A stretch of DNA of 64,000 nt from Paratissierella segnis (GTDB taxonomy: Bacteria > Bacillota > Clostridia > Tissierellales > Tissierellaceae), in NCBI RefSeq assembly GCF_014385195.1, contig NZ_JACRTG010000025.1, positions 1-64,000 on the forward strand, given 5' to 3'. Under the pieces are notes generated by a model. The model made no database searches, was not told the origin of the DNA, and saw nothing but the letters and a program-made list of their open reading frames with translations. Position numbers and translations under genes: made by a program. How positions within the stretch are numbered: the first letter of the stretch is position 1; each line of letters begins with the position of its first letter. Of the stretch, positions 8,534-17,698 are shown piece by piece.

Positions 8534-9619
8534 TTATACCAATGAATTCTCCATTAAATATGACTTCATTAGAGATTTTATATTTATTTTATCATAAAAA
8601 TCATCAAGTTTTATCGCAATTTCATTTAAATCAAAATCATTTCCATAAATTTTTATATTTCTAAATTTATATCTATTTTTAAAATAAATAGTATTAGATG
8701 ATTTTTGCCCTGCGATGAACGATACTAATCTGCTGTTTAACTCCAATATCAGTTCCTTGTTTTTTGTTTCTATATCATTAATAGATAAATAAAAATCGAT
8801 TATTATCTTATAAATATTGCTTTCAACAAGCTGTCTGAAAGCAGGGTGAAATGGGCCTGCTACTACATCCTTTCCCATTTGGATGTTTTCGGTAGGTTGT
8901 AATCCCACCCTTATTACATTGATATCATTTATATAAAATAACATCAACAATATACTGGATTCTTCCACAGCTTCTTCTATGCTTAAAGGCCTATATTTGC
9001 CATGTAAGCATTGTTCTTCAAGGAAAGTACCTTTGATTACCAATGTAGGGTAAATCCTCACATTGAATGGATCAAGTTTAATAAATTCTCTGCAGGTATA
9101 CAAGGACTTTTCAAAGTTATCCTCCGGGAGTCCTAACATCATTTGAAGTCCCAGATTGAATCCGTATTTCTTAATAAGCTCTGAAGCCTTATATACATCT
9201 TTGGCTGTATGTCCTCTTTCACTTGCATTAAGTACTTCTTCATCTAATGATTGCACACCTAATTCTATGGTATCCACACTATATTTTTTGAGATTATCCA
9301 AGATTTTATTGTCTATAGCATCAGGTCTTGTGGATAATCTTATAGCATCTATCATCCCTTGTGTCTTATATTTGAAGGGAATTTCCAGAAGTTCACTTTG
9401 AATATCTATATCAATAGCTGTAAAGCTTCCACCATAAAAAGCAACTTCAATATATGAGTCTTTTCTAAAAAGCCTAAGATAATCTTCTATAATATTTTCT
9501 ACTTCTTCAGGTTTAACATTTGTATTGAGTCCTGTAATCTTTTTTTGATTGCAGAATATGCAATCATGCGGACAACCAAAATGGGGGACAAAAATAGGAA
9601 TAATATAGTGTTTAGTCAT
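8534..9619 (-). CDS. Radical SAM protein, Elp3-like C-terminal type
   Basis: About 361 residues. The cluster motif is C-P-H-D-C-I-F-C (CxxxCxxC) near residue 16, binding the [4Fe-4S] centre that cleaves S-adenosylmethionine, followed by GGSFTAI and a TIM-barrel with STRPDAID and ELGVQSLDEEVL typical of COG1243-type proteins. Clostridial genomes often carry this gene between rnc and smc; its substrate is not established and no GNAT domain follows, so it is not a full Elp3. The ATG at 9619 overlaps the rnc stop by 8 nt, which implies translational coupling. Confidence 0.85.
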   Translation of the reverse strand: MTKHYIIPIFVPHFGCPHDCIFCNQKKITGLNTNVKPEEVENIIEDYLRLFRKDSYIEVAFYGGSFTAIDIDIQSELLEIPFKYKTQGMIDAIRLSTRPDAIDNKILDNLKKYSVDTIELGVQSLDEEVLNASERGHTAKDVYKASELIKKYGFNLGLQMMLGLPEDNFEKSLYTCREFIKLDPFNVRIYPTLVIKGTFLEEQCLHGKYRPLSIEEAVEESSILLMLFYINDINVIRVGLQPTENIQMGKDVVAGPFHPAFRQLVESNIYKIIIDFYLSINDIETKNKELILELNSRLVSFIAGQKSSNTIYFKNRYKFRNIKIYGNDFDLNEIAIKLDDFYDKINIKSLMKSYLMENSLV

Positions 9620-10310
9620 AATCTTCACCCATCAATATCAATGCTTCCTTAGCTGCCATCTGTTCAGCTTCCTTTTTATTTCTGCCAATGCCTGAGCCAA
9701 TAGCGTTCTTATTGATACAAACATCCATATAAAATAATTTATTGTGATCAGGACCTTCTTCCTTTGTTACTATATATTCAATTTTCCCTTTAGTAACCTT
9801 TTGAAGCTTTTCTTGTAACTGGGTTTTGTAGTCTGTAAACAAATCTCCCTTTGCAACAGCAGCAACAATATCGGTTTCAAACTTATCCAGAAGAAGCCTT
9901 GTAACAGTTTCAAAGTCACTATCCATATAAATAGCACCCGTTATAGATTCACTGGCATCAGCTAAAATTGACTCTCTTTCTCTGCCGCCGGTAACTTCTT
10001 CGCCTTTTCCAAGATAAAGAAAATTGCCTAAATCTATCTTTCTGGCAGCAATTGCCAAAGAAGACTCGCATACTACCTTAGCCCTAATCTTTGTCAATTC
10101 CCCCTCCGGATAGAATGGGTACTTCTTATATAGATATTGACTTACAAGCAAATTGAGTACAGCATCACCTAAAAACTCCAATCTTTCATTACATTGACTT
10201 TCGTGCATCTTATTCTCGTTTGCATAGGAACTATGAGTAAGAGCTGTTTTAAGTAGATCAATATCTTTAAATCTATAATTCAAATTCTTTTCTAAAAGCT
10301 CTAAATGCAT
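9612..10310 (-). CDS. rnc: Ribonuclease III
   Basis: Double-strand-specific endoribonuclease for rRNA and mRNA processing. 232 residues: the catalytic domain carries the signature NERLEFLGDAVL (about 41-52) and the second acidic site DASESITGAIYMDSD, and a C-terminal double-stranded RNA-binding domain (about 160-229) ends in KKEAEQMAAKEAL. Length is normal. It follows acpP by 63 nt and overlaps the radical SAM gene. Confidence 0.97.
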   Translation of the reverse strand: MHLELLEKNLNYRFKDIDLLKTALTHSSYANENKMHESQCNERLEFLGDAVLNLLVSQYLYKKYPFYPEGELTKIRAKVVCESSLAIAARKIDLGNFLYLGKGEEVTGGRERESILADASESITGAIYMDSDFETVTRLLLDKFETDIVAAVAKGDLFTDYKTQLQEKLQKVTKGKIEYIVTKEEGPDHNKLFYMDVCINKNAIGSGIGRNKKEAEQMAAKEALILMGEDYD

Positions 10311-10373
10311 ATCAATTCCTCCAATGGTTCGCGGTGATGATGTTATGACGGTATAAAATACCGTCTAAAATAA

Positions 10374-10610
10374 TTATTCATCACCTATTGCCTTTTTTAT
10401 ATAATCAATGGCATCTCCGACTGTTTTTATTAAATCAACATCTTCATCTTCTACTTCTAAGTTAAATTCATCTTCTAATGCCATAATCAATTCAACTAAA
10501 TCAAGTGAATCTGCATTTAAATCATCCTTAAATGAAGTGCTTAAATCAATATCACTTTCATCTAAATTAAATTGTGTTGAAATTAGTTCAAAAACTTTGT
10601 CCTTTATCAT
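10374..10610 (-). CDS. acpP: Acyl carrier protein
   Basis: 78 residues, strongly acidic, with the phosphopantetheine attachment serine S35 in N-A-D-S-L-D-L-V-E. Carries acyl intermediates for fatty-acid and phospholipid synthesis. It starts 21 nt after plsX behind an AGGAGG site, matching the known plsX-acpP-rnc arrangement, but the fabD and fabG genes that intervene in Bacillus are missing from this place. Confidence 0.97.
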   Translation of the reverse strand: MIKDKVFELISTQFNLDESDIDLSTSFKDDLNADSLDLVELIMALEDEFNLEVEDEDVDLIKTVGDAIDYIKKAIGDE

Positions 10611-10631
10611 AAAAACATCCTCCTAATTAAT

Positions 10632-11624
10632 TTAATTCTTTAAACTCATATTCTCTTCAATAATTTTAATTATATCTTTTTCAGCAAAATCCATGAGTTG
10701 TTTTATTCCATTTCTAATGGCAAGTGCATCAGAGCTTCCATGAGCCTTTACAATCGGCATCTTTGTTCCCAATAGTGGTGCTCCGCCATATTCTCTATAA
10801 TCCATCATTTTATTTATATTTTTAAGCTGAGGTTTTAATAATAATGCTCCGATTTTGGATTTAGTATTTTCATAAAATGCAGATTTTAATAAATCAAATA
10901 TAGAAATAGCCATTCCTTCAGTAAGCTTTAAAACTATATTGCCAACAAATCCATCTGCCACAATAACATCGGCATTACCTGATGGTATTTCCCTTCCTTC
11001 GATATTCCCAATAAAATTGATGTCGGATTTTTTTAATAGATTAAATGTTTCCTTTGTTAGCTGATTGCCTTTTGATTCCTCTGCACCAATATTGACTAGT
11101 CCTACTTTTGGATTGTTCCTGTCCATAACATTTTCCATATATATTGATCCCATAACTGCAAACTGTTTTAAATACTCGGGTTTGCAGTCTACATTGGCAC
11201 CTGCATCTACCAAAAGTGAAACTCCTTTTCCTGTTGGATAAATAGTGGTCAAAGCGGCCCTTTCTATACCTTCAATGCGTTTAACGATAAATAATCCTCC
11301 GGCTAATAGCGCTCCTGTACTTCCGGCAGATATAAAACCGTCTCCTAAACCCTCATTCAATGCTTTAAGCCCGACAACCATAGAACTGTCCCTTTTCCTT
11401 CGTATAGCCAATGACGGATCATCTTCATTTGTAATAACATCAGTTGCATTTAGTATCTCAATTTTGTCTTCAGGATATTTGCACTTAGTTAATTCTTTCT
11501 CTATAATATCTTCCTTTCCTACAAGAATTACCTCTATGTTAAAATCATTAACAGCATCTACTACACCCTTGACAATTTCACTTGGAGCATTATCTCCGCC
11601 CATACCATCAACAATTATCTTCAA
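10632..11624 (-). CDS. plsX: Phosphate acyltransferase PlsX
   Basis: Makes acyl-phosphate from acyl-ACP for phosphatidic acid synthesis, peripheral at the membrane. 330 residues: N-terminal DGMGGDNAP (about 6-14), DPSLAIRRKRDSS, SAGSTGALLAGG and GFVGNIVLK are all typical. First gene of the plsX-acpP unit. A consensus-like sigma-A promoter lies 39-67 nt upstream; no FapR-type operator was recognised. Confidence 0.97.
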   Translation of the reverse strand: MKIIVDGMGGDNAPSEIVKGVVDAVNDFNIEVILVGKEDIIEKELTKCKYPEDKIEILNATDVITNEDDPSLAIRRKRDSSMVVGLKALNEGLGDGFISAGSTGALLAGGLFIVKRIEGIERAALTTIYPTGKGVSLLVDAGANVDCKPEYLKQFAVMGSIYMENVMDRNNPKVGLVNIGAEESKGNQLTKETFNLLKKSDINFIGNIEGREIPSGNADVIVADGFVGNIVLKLTEGMAISIFDLLKSAFYENTKSKIGALLLKPQLKNINKMMDYREYGGAPLLGTKMPIVKAHGSSDALAIRNGIKQLMDFAEKDIIKIIEENMSLKN

Positions 11625-11662
11625 TTTTATCCCCCCTGTTCATGTATAAGCCACTGATATTT

Positions 11663-11691
11663 AATATATATGACAATGCCACAAAAATCAA
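11663..11691 (-). promoter_or_regulatory. plsX: Candidate sigma-A promoter for plsX-acpP
   Basis: Minus-strand -35 TTGATT (11686-11691) and -10 TATATT (11663-11668) separated by 17 nt, between the rpmF terminator and the plsX start. Confidence 0.55.
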
Positions 11692-11711
11692 TAACTTATA
11701 CAAAATTTACT

Positions 11712-11745
11712 AAAACAAAAAAGATAGTGAATTTGTATCACTATC
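11712..11745 (-). terminator. Terminator of yceD-rpmF
   Basis: Perfect 8-bp stem GATAGTGA/TCACTATC (11723-11745, 7-nt loop) followed on the minus strand by CTTTTTTGTTTT, 9 nt past the rpmF stop. Confidence 0.85.
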
Positions 11746-11753
11746 CCTTTTTA

Positions 11754-11933
11754 TTAATCAACTGAAATAACTTCTCTGTTTTTATAATAGCCACAGTTTC
11801 TACAAATTCTATGAGGTTCTTTTGGCTCATGACATTGTGGACATTCTACAACAGTAGCCTTATTTAATCTGTATGAAGAGGCACGTCTTTTGTCTCTTCT
11901 AGCCTTAGAAGTTTTACGCTTTGGTACTGCCAT
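11754..11933 (-). CDS. rpmF: 50S ribosomal protein L32
   Basis: 59 residues starting MAVPKRKTSKARRDKRR, with two C-x-x-C pairs (CPQC and CRNC) forming the zinc ribbon of the zinc-binding L32 form. The ATG at 11933 sits 7 nt after a full AAGGAGGTG; an earlier ATG at 11942 would start inside that site. Follows yceD, as in most bacteria, and ends at the terminator at 11712-11745. Confidence 0.97.
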   Translation of the reverse strand: MAVPKRKTSKARRDKRRASSYRLNKATVVECPQCHEPKEPHRICRNCGYYKNREVISVD

Positions 11934-11946
11934 CAAAAACACCTCC

Positions 11947-12465
11947 TTAATTCTTAAAAAAATCTTTTAACTTTTCCAATCTTGGATCTATCTCTTCCTG
12001 TATACAATCGCAAGATTCTGTGTTTAAATTTGCCCCGCACTTAGGGCACAAACCCTTACAATCTTTATGACAAAGGGTTTTCATAGGGAGGGAACTTATA
12101 ACCTCATTATAAATATAATCCTCTAGATCTAAAAGATCATCATCATAATAGACTGTCTCTTCTAATTCTTCATAATCATCATTATATTTCCCATTATAAT
12201 CTTCAAGTTTTGCATCTAATGCAGTTTCAATTTCTTTAATCGTGGGTTGAAGACACCTTGCACATTTAGTTTCATATTTATAAAAAATATTTAAATGAAT
12301 AAGACGCTCAACATCAGCCTTGAAAATTTTTCCTTTAAATTTAATCGGTCCAATAATTCTGAACTCGTCATCTAAATTTTTACCTATGTCTTTATTTTCA
12401 AGCTCTCCTTCAACATTAAAAACTATCTCTTCACCACTCAGAAAACTTGATATGTCTAAAATCAT
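11947..12465 (-). CDS. yceD: YceD/DUF177 family protein
   Basis: 172 residues. The C-terminal half has the zinc-binding type cysteines C-H-K-D-C-K-G-L-C-P-K-C-G and N-x-x-x-C-x-C, preceded by an acidic region, as in the YceD (YlbN) family. The family is always linked to rpmF and is implicated in 23S rRNA accumulation; exact mechanism is not settled. Cotranscribed with rpmF (gap 13 nt) from the promoter at 12495-12523. Confidence 0.92.
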   Translation of the reverse strand: MILDISSFLSGEEIVFNVEGELENKDIGKNLDDEFRIIGPIKFKGKIFKADVERLIHLNIFYKYETKCARCLQPTIKEIETALDAKLEDYNGKYNDDYEELEETVYYDDDLLDLEDYIYNEVISSLPMKTLCHKDCKGLCPKCGANLNTESCDCIQEEIDPRLEKLKDFFKN

Positions 12466-12494
12466 TTATTTCACCTCATAAACTAACAAACATT

Positions 12495-12523
12495 ATTATA
12501 TAAAGGCGGTATAAATTTGTCAA
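12495..12523 (-). promoter_or_regulatory. yceD: Consensus sigma-A promoter for yceD-rpmF
   Basis: Exact TTGACA (12518-12523) and exact TATAAT (12495-12500) on the minus strand with a 17-nt spacer, 30 nt before the yceD start and directly after the ackA stop. Confidence 0.88.
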
Positions 12524-12526
12524 GAA

Positions 12527-13729
12527 TTATCTATTATTAACAATATCCAAAGTATCTCTTGCTATCATTAATTCTTCATTTGTAGGTATAACCATTATAG
12601 TCGGCCCCACAATATTTTTTGAAAGAATTGCTTCTTTTCCCCTTACATCATTTAATTCATGGTCTATTATTAAACCTAAACACTCCAACCCTTTACATGA
12701 CCTTTCACGTACATAAGATGAATTTTCACCGATACCTGCAGTGAATACCAATACATCTATGGAGCCCATCTGAGCTGCATATGCTGCTACATATTTTCTT
12801 ACCCCGTTGCAGAATATATTAAGTGCCAATTTTGCTCTTTCATTTCCTGCTTCAGCAGCATCTTCCAAGTCTCTAAAATCACTGCTGATACCTGATATGC
12901 CTAAAACACCTGATTTTTTATTTAAAAAATCATTTATTTCTGCAGAAGTAGTTATACCTTCTTTATCCATAATAAACGGAATTATTGCAGGATCAATATC
13001 TCCTGACCTTGTTCCCATTGGCAATCCTTCCAGTGGAGTCAATCCCATAGATGTATCTATACATTTTCCTCCTTTTACAGCTGCAATACTAGATCCATTT
13101 CCTAAATGACATGTTACGATATTTAAATTCTTAATATCTTTATTAAGTATTTCAGCAGCTCTTAGAGATACATATTTATGTGATGTTCCATGAAATCCAT
13201 ATCTTCTTATTTTGTATTTCTCATAGTATTCGTATGGAATCGGATAGATATAGTTTTCTGCCGGCATTGTTTGATGGAAAGCAGTATCAAAAACTACAAC
13301 CATTGGTGTATCAGGCATCAAGTCTCTACACGCTTCGATTCCCATAAGTCCTGCAGGATTGTGAAGCGGAGCCAATACTATATTTTTTCTTATAGCTTCA
13401 ATAACTTCATTAGTAATTAAAGCTGGTTGAACAAAATCTTCTCCTCCATGTAAGATCCTATGTCCAATTGCTGCTATTTCATCCAAAGATGAGATTGCAC
13501 CATAGTTTTTATCTAATATTGCGTTTAAAACCAATTCTAAAGCTCTTTTATGATCTTTCATGGGCTCTTCAATTGTAACTCTTTCCTTCCCTGTAGTATC
13601 ATGTTTAATCCTTGAGCCTTCGATCCCGATCCTTTCAACCAAACCTTTTGCAAGAACCGTTTCTTCCTTCATATCAATCAATTGATATTTTAAAGAAGAA
13701 CTGCCGCAGTTTATTACTAATATGTTCAT
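12527..13729 (-). CDS. ackA: Acetate kinase
   Basis: Interconverts acetyl-phosphate and ADP with acetate and ATP, giving ATP in fermentation. 400 residues with N-terminal NCGSSSLKY, HRILHGG, FDTAFHQTM, GFHGTSHKY, HLGNGSS and GTRSGDIDP. The ATG at 13729 stands 7 nt after GGAGG; the ATG at 13735 is too close to it. No pta lies next to it in the window. It is often found beside yceD-rpmF in clostridia, though with its own transcription here since yceD has its own promoter. Confidence 0.97.
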   Translation of the reverse strand: MNILVINCGSSSLKYQLIDMKEETVLAKGLVERIGIEGSRIKHDTTGKERVTIEEPMKDHKRALELVLNAILDKNYGAISSLDEIAAIGHRILHGGEDFVQPALITNEVIEAIRKNIVLAPLHNPAGLMGIEACRDLMPDTPMVVVFDTAFHQTMPAENYIYPIPYEYYEKYKIRRYGFHGTSHKYVSLRAAEILNKDIKNLNIVTCHLGNGSSIAAVKGGKCIDTSMGLTPLEGLPMGTRSGDIDPAIIPFIMDKEGITTSAEINDFLNKKSGVLGISGISSDFRDLEDAAEAGNERAKLALNIFCNGVRKYVAAYAAQMGSIDVLVFTAGIGENSSYVRERSCKGLECLGLIIDHELNDVRGKEAILSKNIVGPTIMVIPTNEELMIARDTLDIVNNR

Positions 13730-13848
13730 TATCATTCCTCCTGTATCTTTATCATTAACTATAACATATAGTATTATATTTGTGTTAAAAAATCAACAGG
13801 TTATCGAATAGTATTTGCTATAGTTTCTGCAATTATTAATAAAATATA

Positions 13849-13857
13849 TGTTATAAT
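13849..13857 (+). promoter_or_regulatory. tmcAL: Extended -10 promoter element for tmcAL
   Basis: TG-T-TATAAT (extended -10) 56 nt before the tmcAL ATG; the -35 region is weak (TGCAAT at 18-nt spacing). Confidence 0.5.
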
Positions 13858-13912
13858 ATAAAAGGTTTCCATTAAAAAGATATTAAATAAAATTAAGATT
13901 TTGGAGGAAATT

Positions 13913-15151
13913 ATGAAAGTTGTAGGTTTCATTACTGAATATAATCCTTTTCATTTCGGTCATAAGTTTCACTTAGAGGAAGCAAAAAAATTAACTAATT
14001 CAACTCACAGTATTGCTGCAATGAGCAGCTCATTTGTACAAAGAGGTGAACCTTCACTAGTTGATAAATGGACAAAGGCAAAAATAGCAATTGAAAATGG
14101 AGTTGATTTGGTCATTGAGCTGCCATTTATTTATTCAGTGCAAAGTGCGGAATTATTTGCCTATGGTGGAGTGAATATACTTAATTCTTTAGGCATTGTT
14201 GATTACTTGGCATTTGGAAGTGAAACAGGGCAAATCGAGCCATTGAAAAAAATAGTAACAGTTTTAAACAAAGAGCCAATTATTTATAAAGAAATTTTTA
14301 AAAAATATTTAAACTTAGGCTTATCCTTTTCAGAAGCTCGGAGTTTGTCCTTGAGCTCATATTTTACTGATAATCAATATAACTATAGTGAGTTACTAAA
14401 GCAATCCAACAATATTTTAGCTATAGAATATATGAAGGCATTGGAAAGGCTGAATTCTTCTATACAACCTATTGCAATAAAAAGACAAGGTAATGACTAT
14501 AAGGATGAAAATATCACCACTACAATAGCTTCTGCTACAGCTATCAGAAAAAGAATACAGGAAGATGGATTAGAATCAATTAAAGATTATGTCCCAAATG
14601 AAACATTTCTTGAATTAGAAGGATTCTACAACAGATATAATCACTTCAATTATTTAGAAAATTACAATGAAATATTCCAATATATACTAAGAACTTCCAC
14701 CAAAGAAAATATGTTGGAAATTATGGATATGGAAAACGGACTGGAAAATAGAGTCTTGGATAAGGGCAGTCTTTCAAGCGATATAAATATTATAATAGAT
14801 AGCATACAGACAAGAAGGTACCCTAAGACCAGAATCCAAAGGATATTTATACATCTTTTAAACGATCTATATGGATATACTATCAAAGAAATTTACAAAA
14901 AATCTCCTTCATATGTTAGAATTTTGGGAAGTAATGAAAAGGGGCTGGAACTGATAAACAGAATTAAAGAATCATCCAATGTACCAATTATTACAAAATT
15001 TGCAGATTCCAAATATATAGAAGATATTTATGTTAAAAAAATGTTAAAAGCAGAAGAAAAAGCAACTAATTTATTTTTCTTAGGTTTAAGCCCTAAAAAA
15101 CCTTTGGTTAATATGGATTTTTTAATTTCCCCTTATATCAAAACAAAATAA
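13913..15151 (+). CDS. tmcAL: tRNA(Met) cytidine acetate ligase (YlbM)
   Basis: Acetylates cytidine 34 of elongator tRNA-Met using acetate and ATP. 412 residues; the nucleotidyltransferase motif YNPFHFGH (H-x-G-H) is at about 11-18 and SSFVQRGEPSLVDKW follows, both typical of the HIGH-type fold. Start ATG 13913 lies 6 nt after GGAGG, not the TTG at 13901 that would overlap the site. It is encoded back to back with ackA, and a supply of acetate from that enzyme is a plausible link. Downstream ylbJ follows after 68 nt. Confidence 0.95.
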   Translation: MKVVGFITEYNPFHFGHKFHLEEAKKLTNSTHSIAAMSSSFVQRGEPSLVDKWTKAKIAIENGVDLVIELPFIYSVQSAELFAYGGVNILNSLGIVDYLAFGSETGQIEPLKKIVTVLNKEPIIYKEIFKKYLNLGLSFSEARSLSLSSYFTDNQYNYSELLKQSNNILAIEYMKALERLNSSIQPIAIKRQGNDYKDENITTTIASATAIRKRIQEDGLESIKDYVPNETFLELEGFYNRYNHFNYLENYNEIFQYILRTSTKENMLEIMDMENGLENRVLDKGSLSSDINIIIDSIQTRRYPKTRIQRIFIHLLNDLYGYTIKEIYKKSPSYVRILGSNEKGLELINRIKESSNVPIITKFADSKYIEDIYVKKMLKAEEKATNLFFLGLSPKKPLVNMDFLISPYIKTK

Positions 15152-15219
15152 TATCATCTCCCCTATCATATATATAGATTATATGAGCAAATTCTAATAA
15201 TAAGGGGAGGAATTGTTTT

Positions 15220-16380
15220 ATGAAAGAGAAAAAGTCGTTTAAGTTGAAATATATATTTATAATCCTACTCATATTAATAATGATTCAAATATTTAGAAAT
15301 CCCGGTTTAAGTATAAAAAGTGCAAAGGAAGGATTGGACATATGGGCAAATCTTCTTTTGCCATCTCTTTTTCCTTTTCTCATAATATCCAATTTACTTA
15401 TATCACTTGGATTTATGGACTTATTCGGAAGATTCTTAGAACCATTGATGAAGCCACTTTTTAATGTTTCGGGTATTGGTATTTTCCCATTTTCAATAAG
15501 TATGATATCCGGATATCCCGTAGGTGCCAAACTTACCTCAAACTTAAGAGAAAACAACCTTATAACAAAAATTGAAGGGGACAGACTCATAAGTTTTTCC
15601 TCTACATCAGGACCGTTATTCTTGCTTGGTACTGTATTAACGGGAATGTTAAACGCACCTGAACTAAGCCCTTTAATTCTAATCCCCCATTATTTAGGAG
15701 CAATTACAATTGGTTTAATATTTAGATTTTATAAAAAAAATGATAAATCCTCTATAGAACATGATGTTTATAATCTCAAAACCACAAATAATTCAATTGG
15801 AGCCTTAATATCCGGATGTATAAAGGATGGTATTGATTCTATGCTTATGATCGGTGGGTTTGTAATCATTTACAGTGTGATAATAAATATTATGTTTAAA
15901 TCCAATTTATTTAATTCAATTCTTAATATAGTATCCAAGGTTACGTTCGTGGATATAGAAATATTGAAAGGTATAGTTGCAGGTATTATTGAACTTACCA
16001 ATGGGTGTAAAATGATATCCAGTTTAAATATCAAATTAATCAATAAAATATTGATATTAAATTTTCTCATAGGATGGGGTGGATTCTCTATTCACAGTCA
16101 AGCATTAAGCTTTATAAGCAACACGGATATAAATTCAAAGATATATCTTGTATCCAAGTTTTTTCATGGAGCATTAGCTTCTTTTTATACATATTTACTG
16201 TATATATTCAAATATAAAGGAATGTTATCGACAACCTTCAATACATCTAACTTTACCATCCCTACTGATTTTGAACATTGGTTATCAGTACTTGTAAATT
16301 CAGCAAAAATTACAGTGACTTCATTTATATTTATTTCCATTTTATCTATCTTAATTAAACAATTGAAGGTAAAAAATTGA
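15220..16380 (+). CDS. ylbJ: Sporulation integral membrane protein YlbJ
   Basis: 386 residues, multiple membrane helices from about residue 10 to the C-terminus, with the family segments LLPSLFPFLI, SGYPVGAKLT and SSTSGPLFLLG. In Bacillus YlbJ is made in the forespore/mother-cell programme and is needed for heat-resistant spores; it belongs to a nucleoside-transporter-like (Gate domain) family. GGGGAGG ribosome binding site. In Bacillus it is next to coaD; here the 13.6-kb catabolic island lies between them. Ends at the strong hairpin 16417-16444. Confidence 0.93.
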   Translation: MKEKKSFKLKYIFIILLILIMIQIFRNPGLSIKSAKEGLDIWANLLLPSLFPFLIISNLLISLGFMDLFGRFLEPLMKPLFNVSGIGIFPFSISMISGYPVGAKLTSNLRENNLITKIEGDRLISFSSTSGPLFLLGTVLTGMLNAPELSPLILIPHYLGAITIGLIFRFYKKNDKSSIEHDVYNLKTTNNSIGALISGCIKDGIDSMLMIGGFVIIYSVIINIMFKSNLFNSILNIVSKVTFVDIEILKGIVAGIIELTNGCKMISSLNIKLINKILILNFLIGWGGFSIHSQALSFISNTDINSKIYLVSKFFHGALASFYTYLLYIFKYKGMLSTTFNTSNFTIPTDFEHWLSVLVNSAKITVTSFIFISILSILIKQLKVKN

Positions 16381-16416
16381 AGGCAATTTTATATTAAAAT
16401 AAATATGCAAATATAG

Positions 16417-16444
16417 GCCATGGCGAGTTATAGCTCGCCATGGC
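16417..16444. terminator. Hairpin between convergent ylbJ and the BNR gene
   Basis: Perfect 11-bp GC-rich stem GCCATGGCGAG with a 6-nt loop. Downstream on plus is ATCCAATTTTTATTG; the position between converging genes suggests a shared terminator for both strands. Confidence 0.75.
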
Positions 16445-16462
16445 ATCCAATTTTTATTGTTA

Positions 16463-17617
16463 TTACTGAATATCAGGTTGCCCAAGAGCCTTGTTTACAG
16501 CAACGCTTAGCCTTCCTTCACTTTCAATCTTTCCTTTTATTATATCTTCCTCGGTAAATCTAGCCATCAATATCTCCCGTTCTTTAACTCTCTCCCAATC
16601 ATATGTTACATAAATATAACCGTCATCAGCTTCTTTAGCATCGGGGTATGAAGCCTCATTTCGTTCATCCAGCAATAATTTATAAGGCCAAGTTTCGCCA
16701 TCATCTTCACTAAGCATCGCTGTTAAATGACTGCGTCCCTTCCATTTTTTTACGTTGCCTTGATTCATAATATCATCTAAATCAATACGCTCATTAAAAT
16801 TATTGTGATTGATCATTAAAAGGCGACCAGATTTTAATCTGCGAATATGAAATCTTGAACAAGGTCCGTCAATATGGCTTTTACGTCCTAATGTCCATGT
16901 ATACCCACCATCTGTTGAAAAACTTTCTCCAATTCCATCAAAAGTACGTACTAACATCCACAATGTACCATCTTTCTTTTCCACAATCATATGTTCATCA
17001 AAACTACGATTAGGAACATCCGCGCTGCCTCGCAATAAAATAGTTTTTCCTTCATCTTCGGAAGCATATACATTAGAAAATTGTTCATTTTCCAAGCCAT
17101 GATCCTCACTTGGCACACTACCGCTTGTATTGCACCAAATAGCACAAGGGAAAAGCCATTCTCCTCTACTTGTAGCTATAGGTTTATTCATCATAATTCC
17201 ATTAGCAATCCTTCTGGGAGCAGACCATTGGAGATTTTCTTCATCCGGATTATCACAAATCGAAACCCATACGCCGCTACGGCCGTCATTAAATCCTCTT
17301 GCCTGTGTCCAGGTCATCCAAAGACGACCAAAAGGATCAATCCATAAGCAAGGGTCGTAAATACGACATTCAGGATCCGGATGCTCAACTACAGCCTCAC
17401 AGGACCTAAAAGTCTTCCCTTGATCATCACTAACACATAAAACCATTATATTTCCGCCAACTTCAGCATCTTGCCCAGAATAAAAGTTTATAAAAATACG
17501 GCCTTTTTTTGTTACCTCAATAGAAGGTATCCCTTGCCATCTACGATATGAATCTTGAAATCTTTCTTCTTTAGGTCGCACAAATAATTTTGCAGGATTT
17601 AGTGCGGAATTATTCAT
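16463..17617 (-). CDS. Cytoplasmic Asp-box (BNR/sialidase-like) propeller protein
   Basis: 384 residues, no signal peptide, so cytoplasmic. Four Asp boxes (SDDQGKTF 63-70, SEDEGKTI 186-193, STDGGYTW 234-241, SEDDGETW 303-310) give a six-bladed sialidase-type propeller of the BNR_2 family. The N-terminal motif reads WQGIPSI (27-33) where true sialidases have F/Y-R-I-P, so the first carboxylate-binding Arg is not in place; sialidase activity is unlikely. No sialic-acid catabolic genes are near. GGAGGTG ribosome binding site selects ATG 17617. Last gene of the catabolic island, 81 nt after the FCD regulator. Function unknown; a lyase or hydrolase on the imported compound or an adjacent sugar is possible. 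Confidence 0.8.
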   Translation of the reverse strand: MNNSALNPAKLFVRPKEERFQDSYRRWQGIPSIEVTKKGRIFINFYSGQDAEVGGNIMVLCVSDDQGKTFRSCEAVVEHPDPECRIYDPCLWIDPFGRLWMTWTQARGFNDGRSGVWVSICDNPDEENLQWSAPRRIANGIMMNKPIATSRGEWLFPCAIWCNTSGSVPSEDHGLENEQFSNVYASEDEGKTILLRGSADVPNRSFDEHMIVEKKDGTLWMLVRTFDGIGESFSTDGGYTWTLGRKSHIDGPCSRFHIRRLKSGRLLMINHNNFNERIDLDDIMNQGNVKKWKGRSHLTAMLSEDDGETWPYKLLLDERNEASYPDAKEADDGYIYVTYDWERVKEREILMARFTEEDIIKGKIESEGRLSVAVNKALGQPDIQ

Positions 17618-17698
17618 AAACAACACCTCCAAAAATATTAATCTATTAATTTTAAAAATATATTAAAACCATCTTACATATATAAACATAAATTATTT

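Noticed and set aside
16463..17617. Sialic-acid utilisation system
   Set aside because: No nan genes, no sialidase Arg motif, no export signal; neighbours are amide-catabolic.
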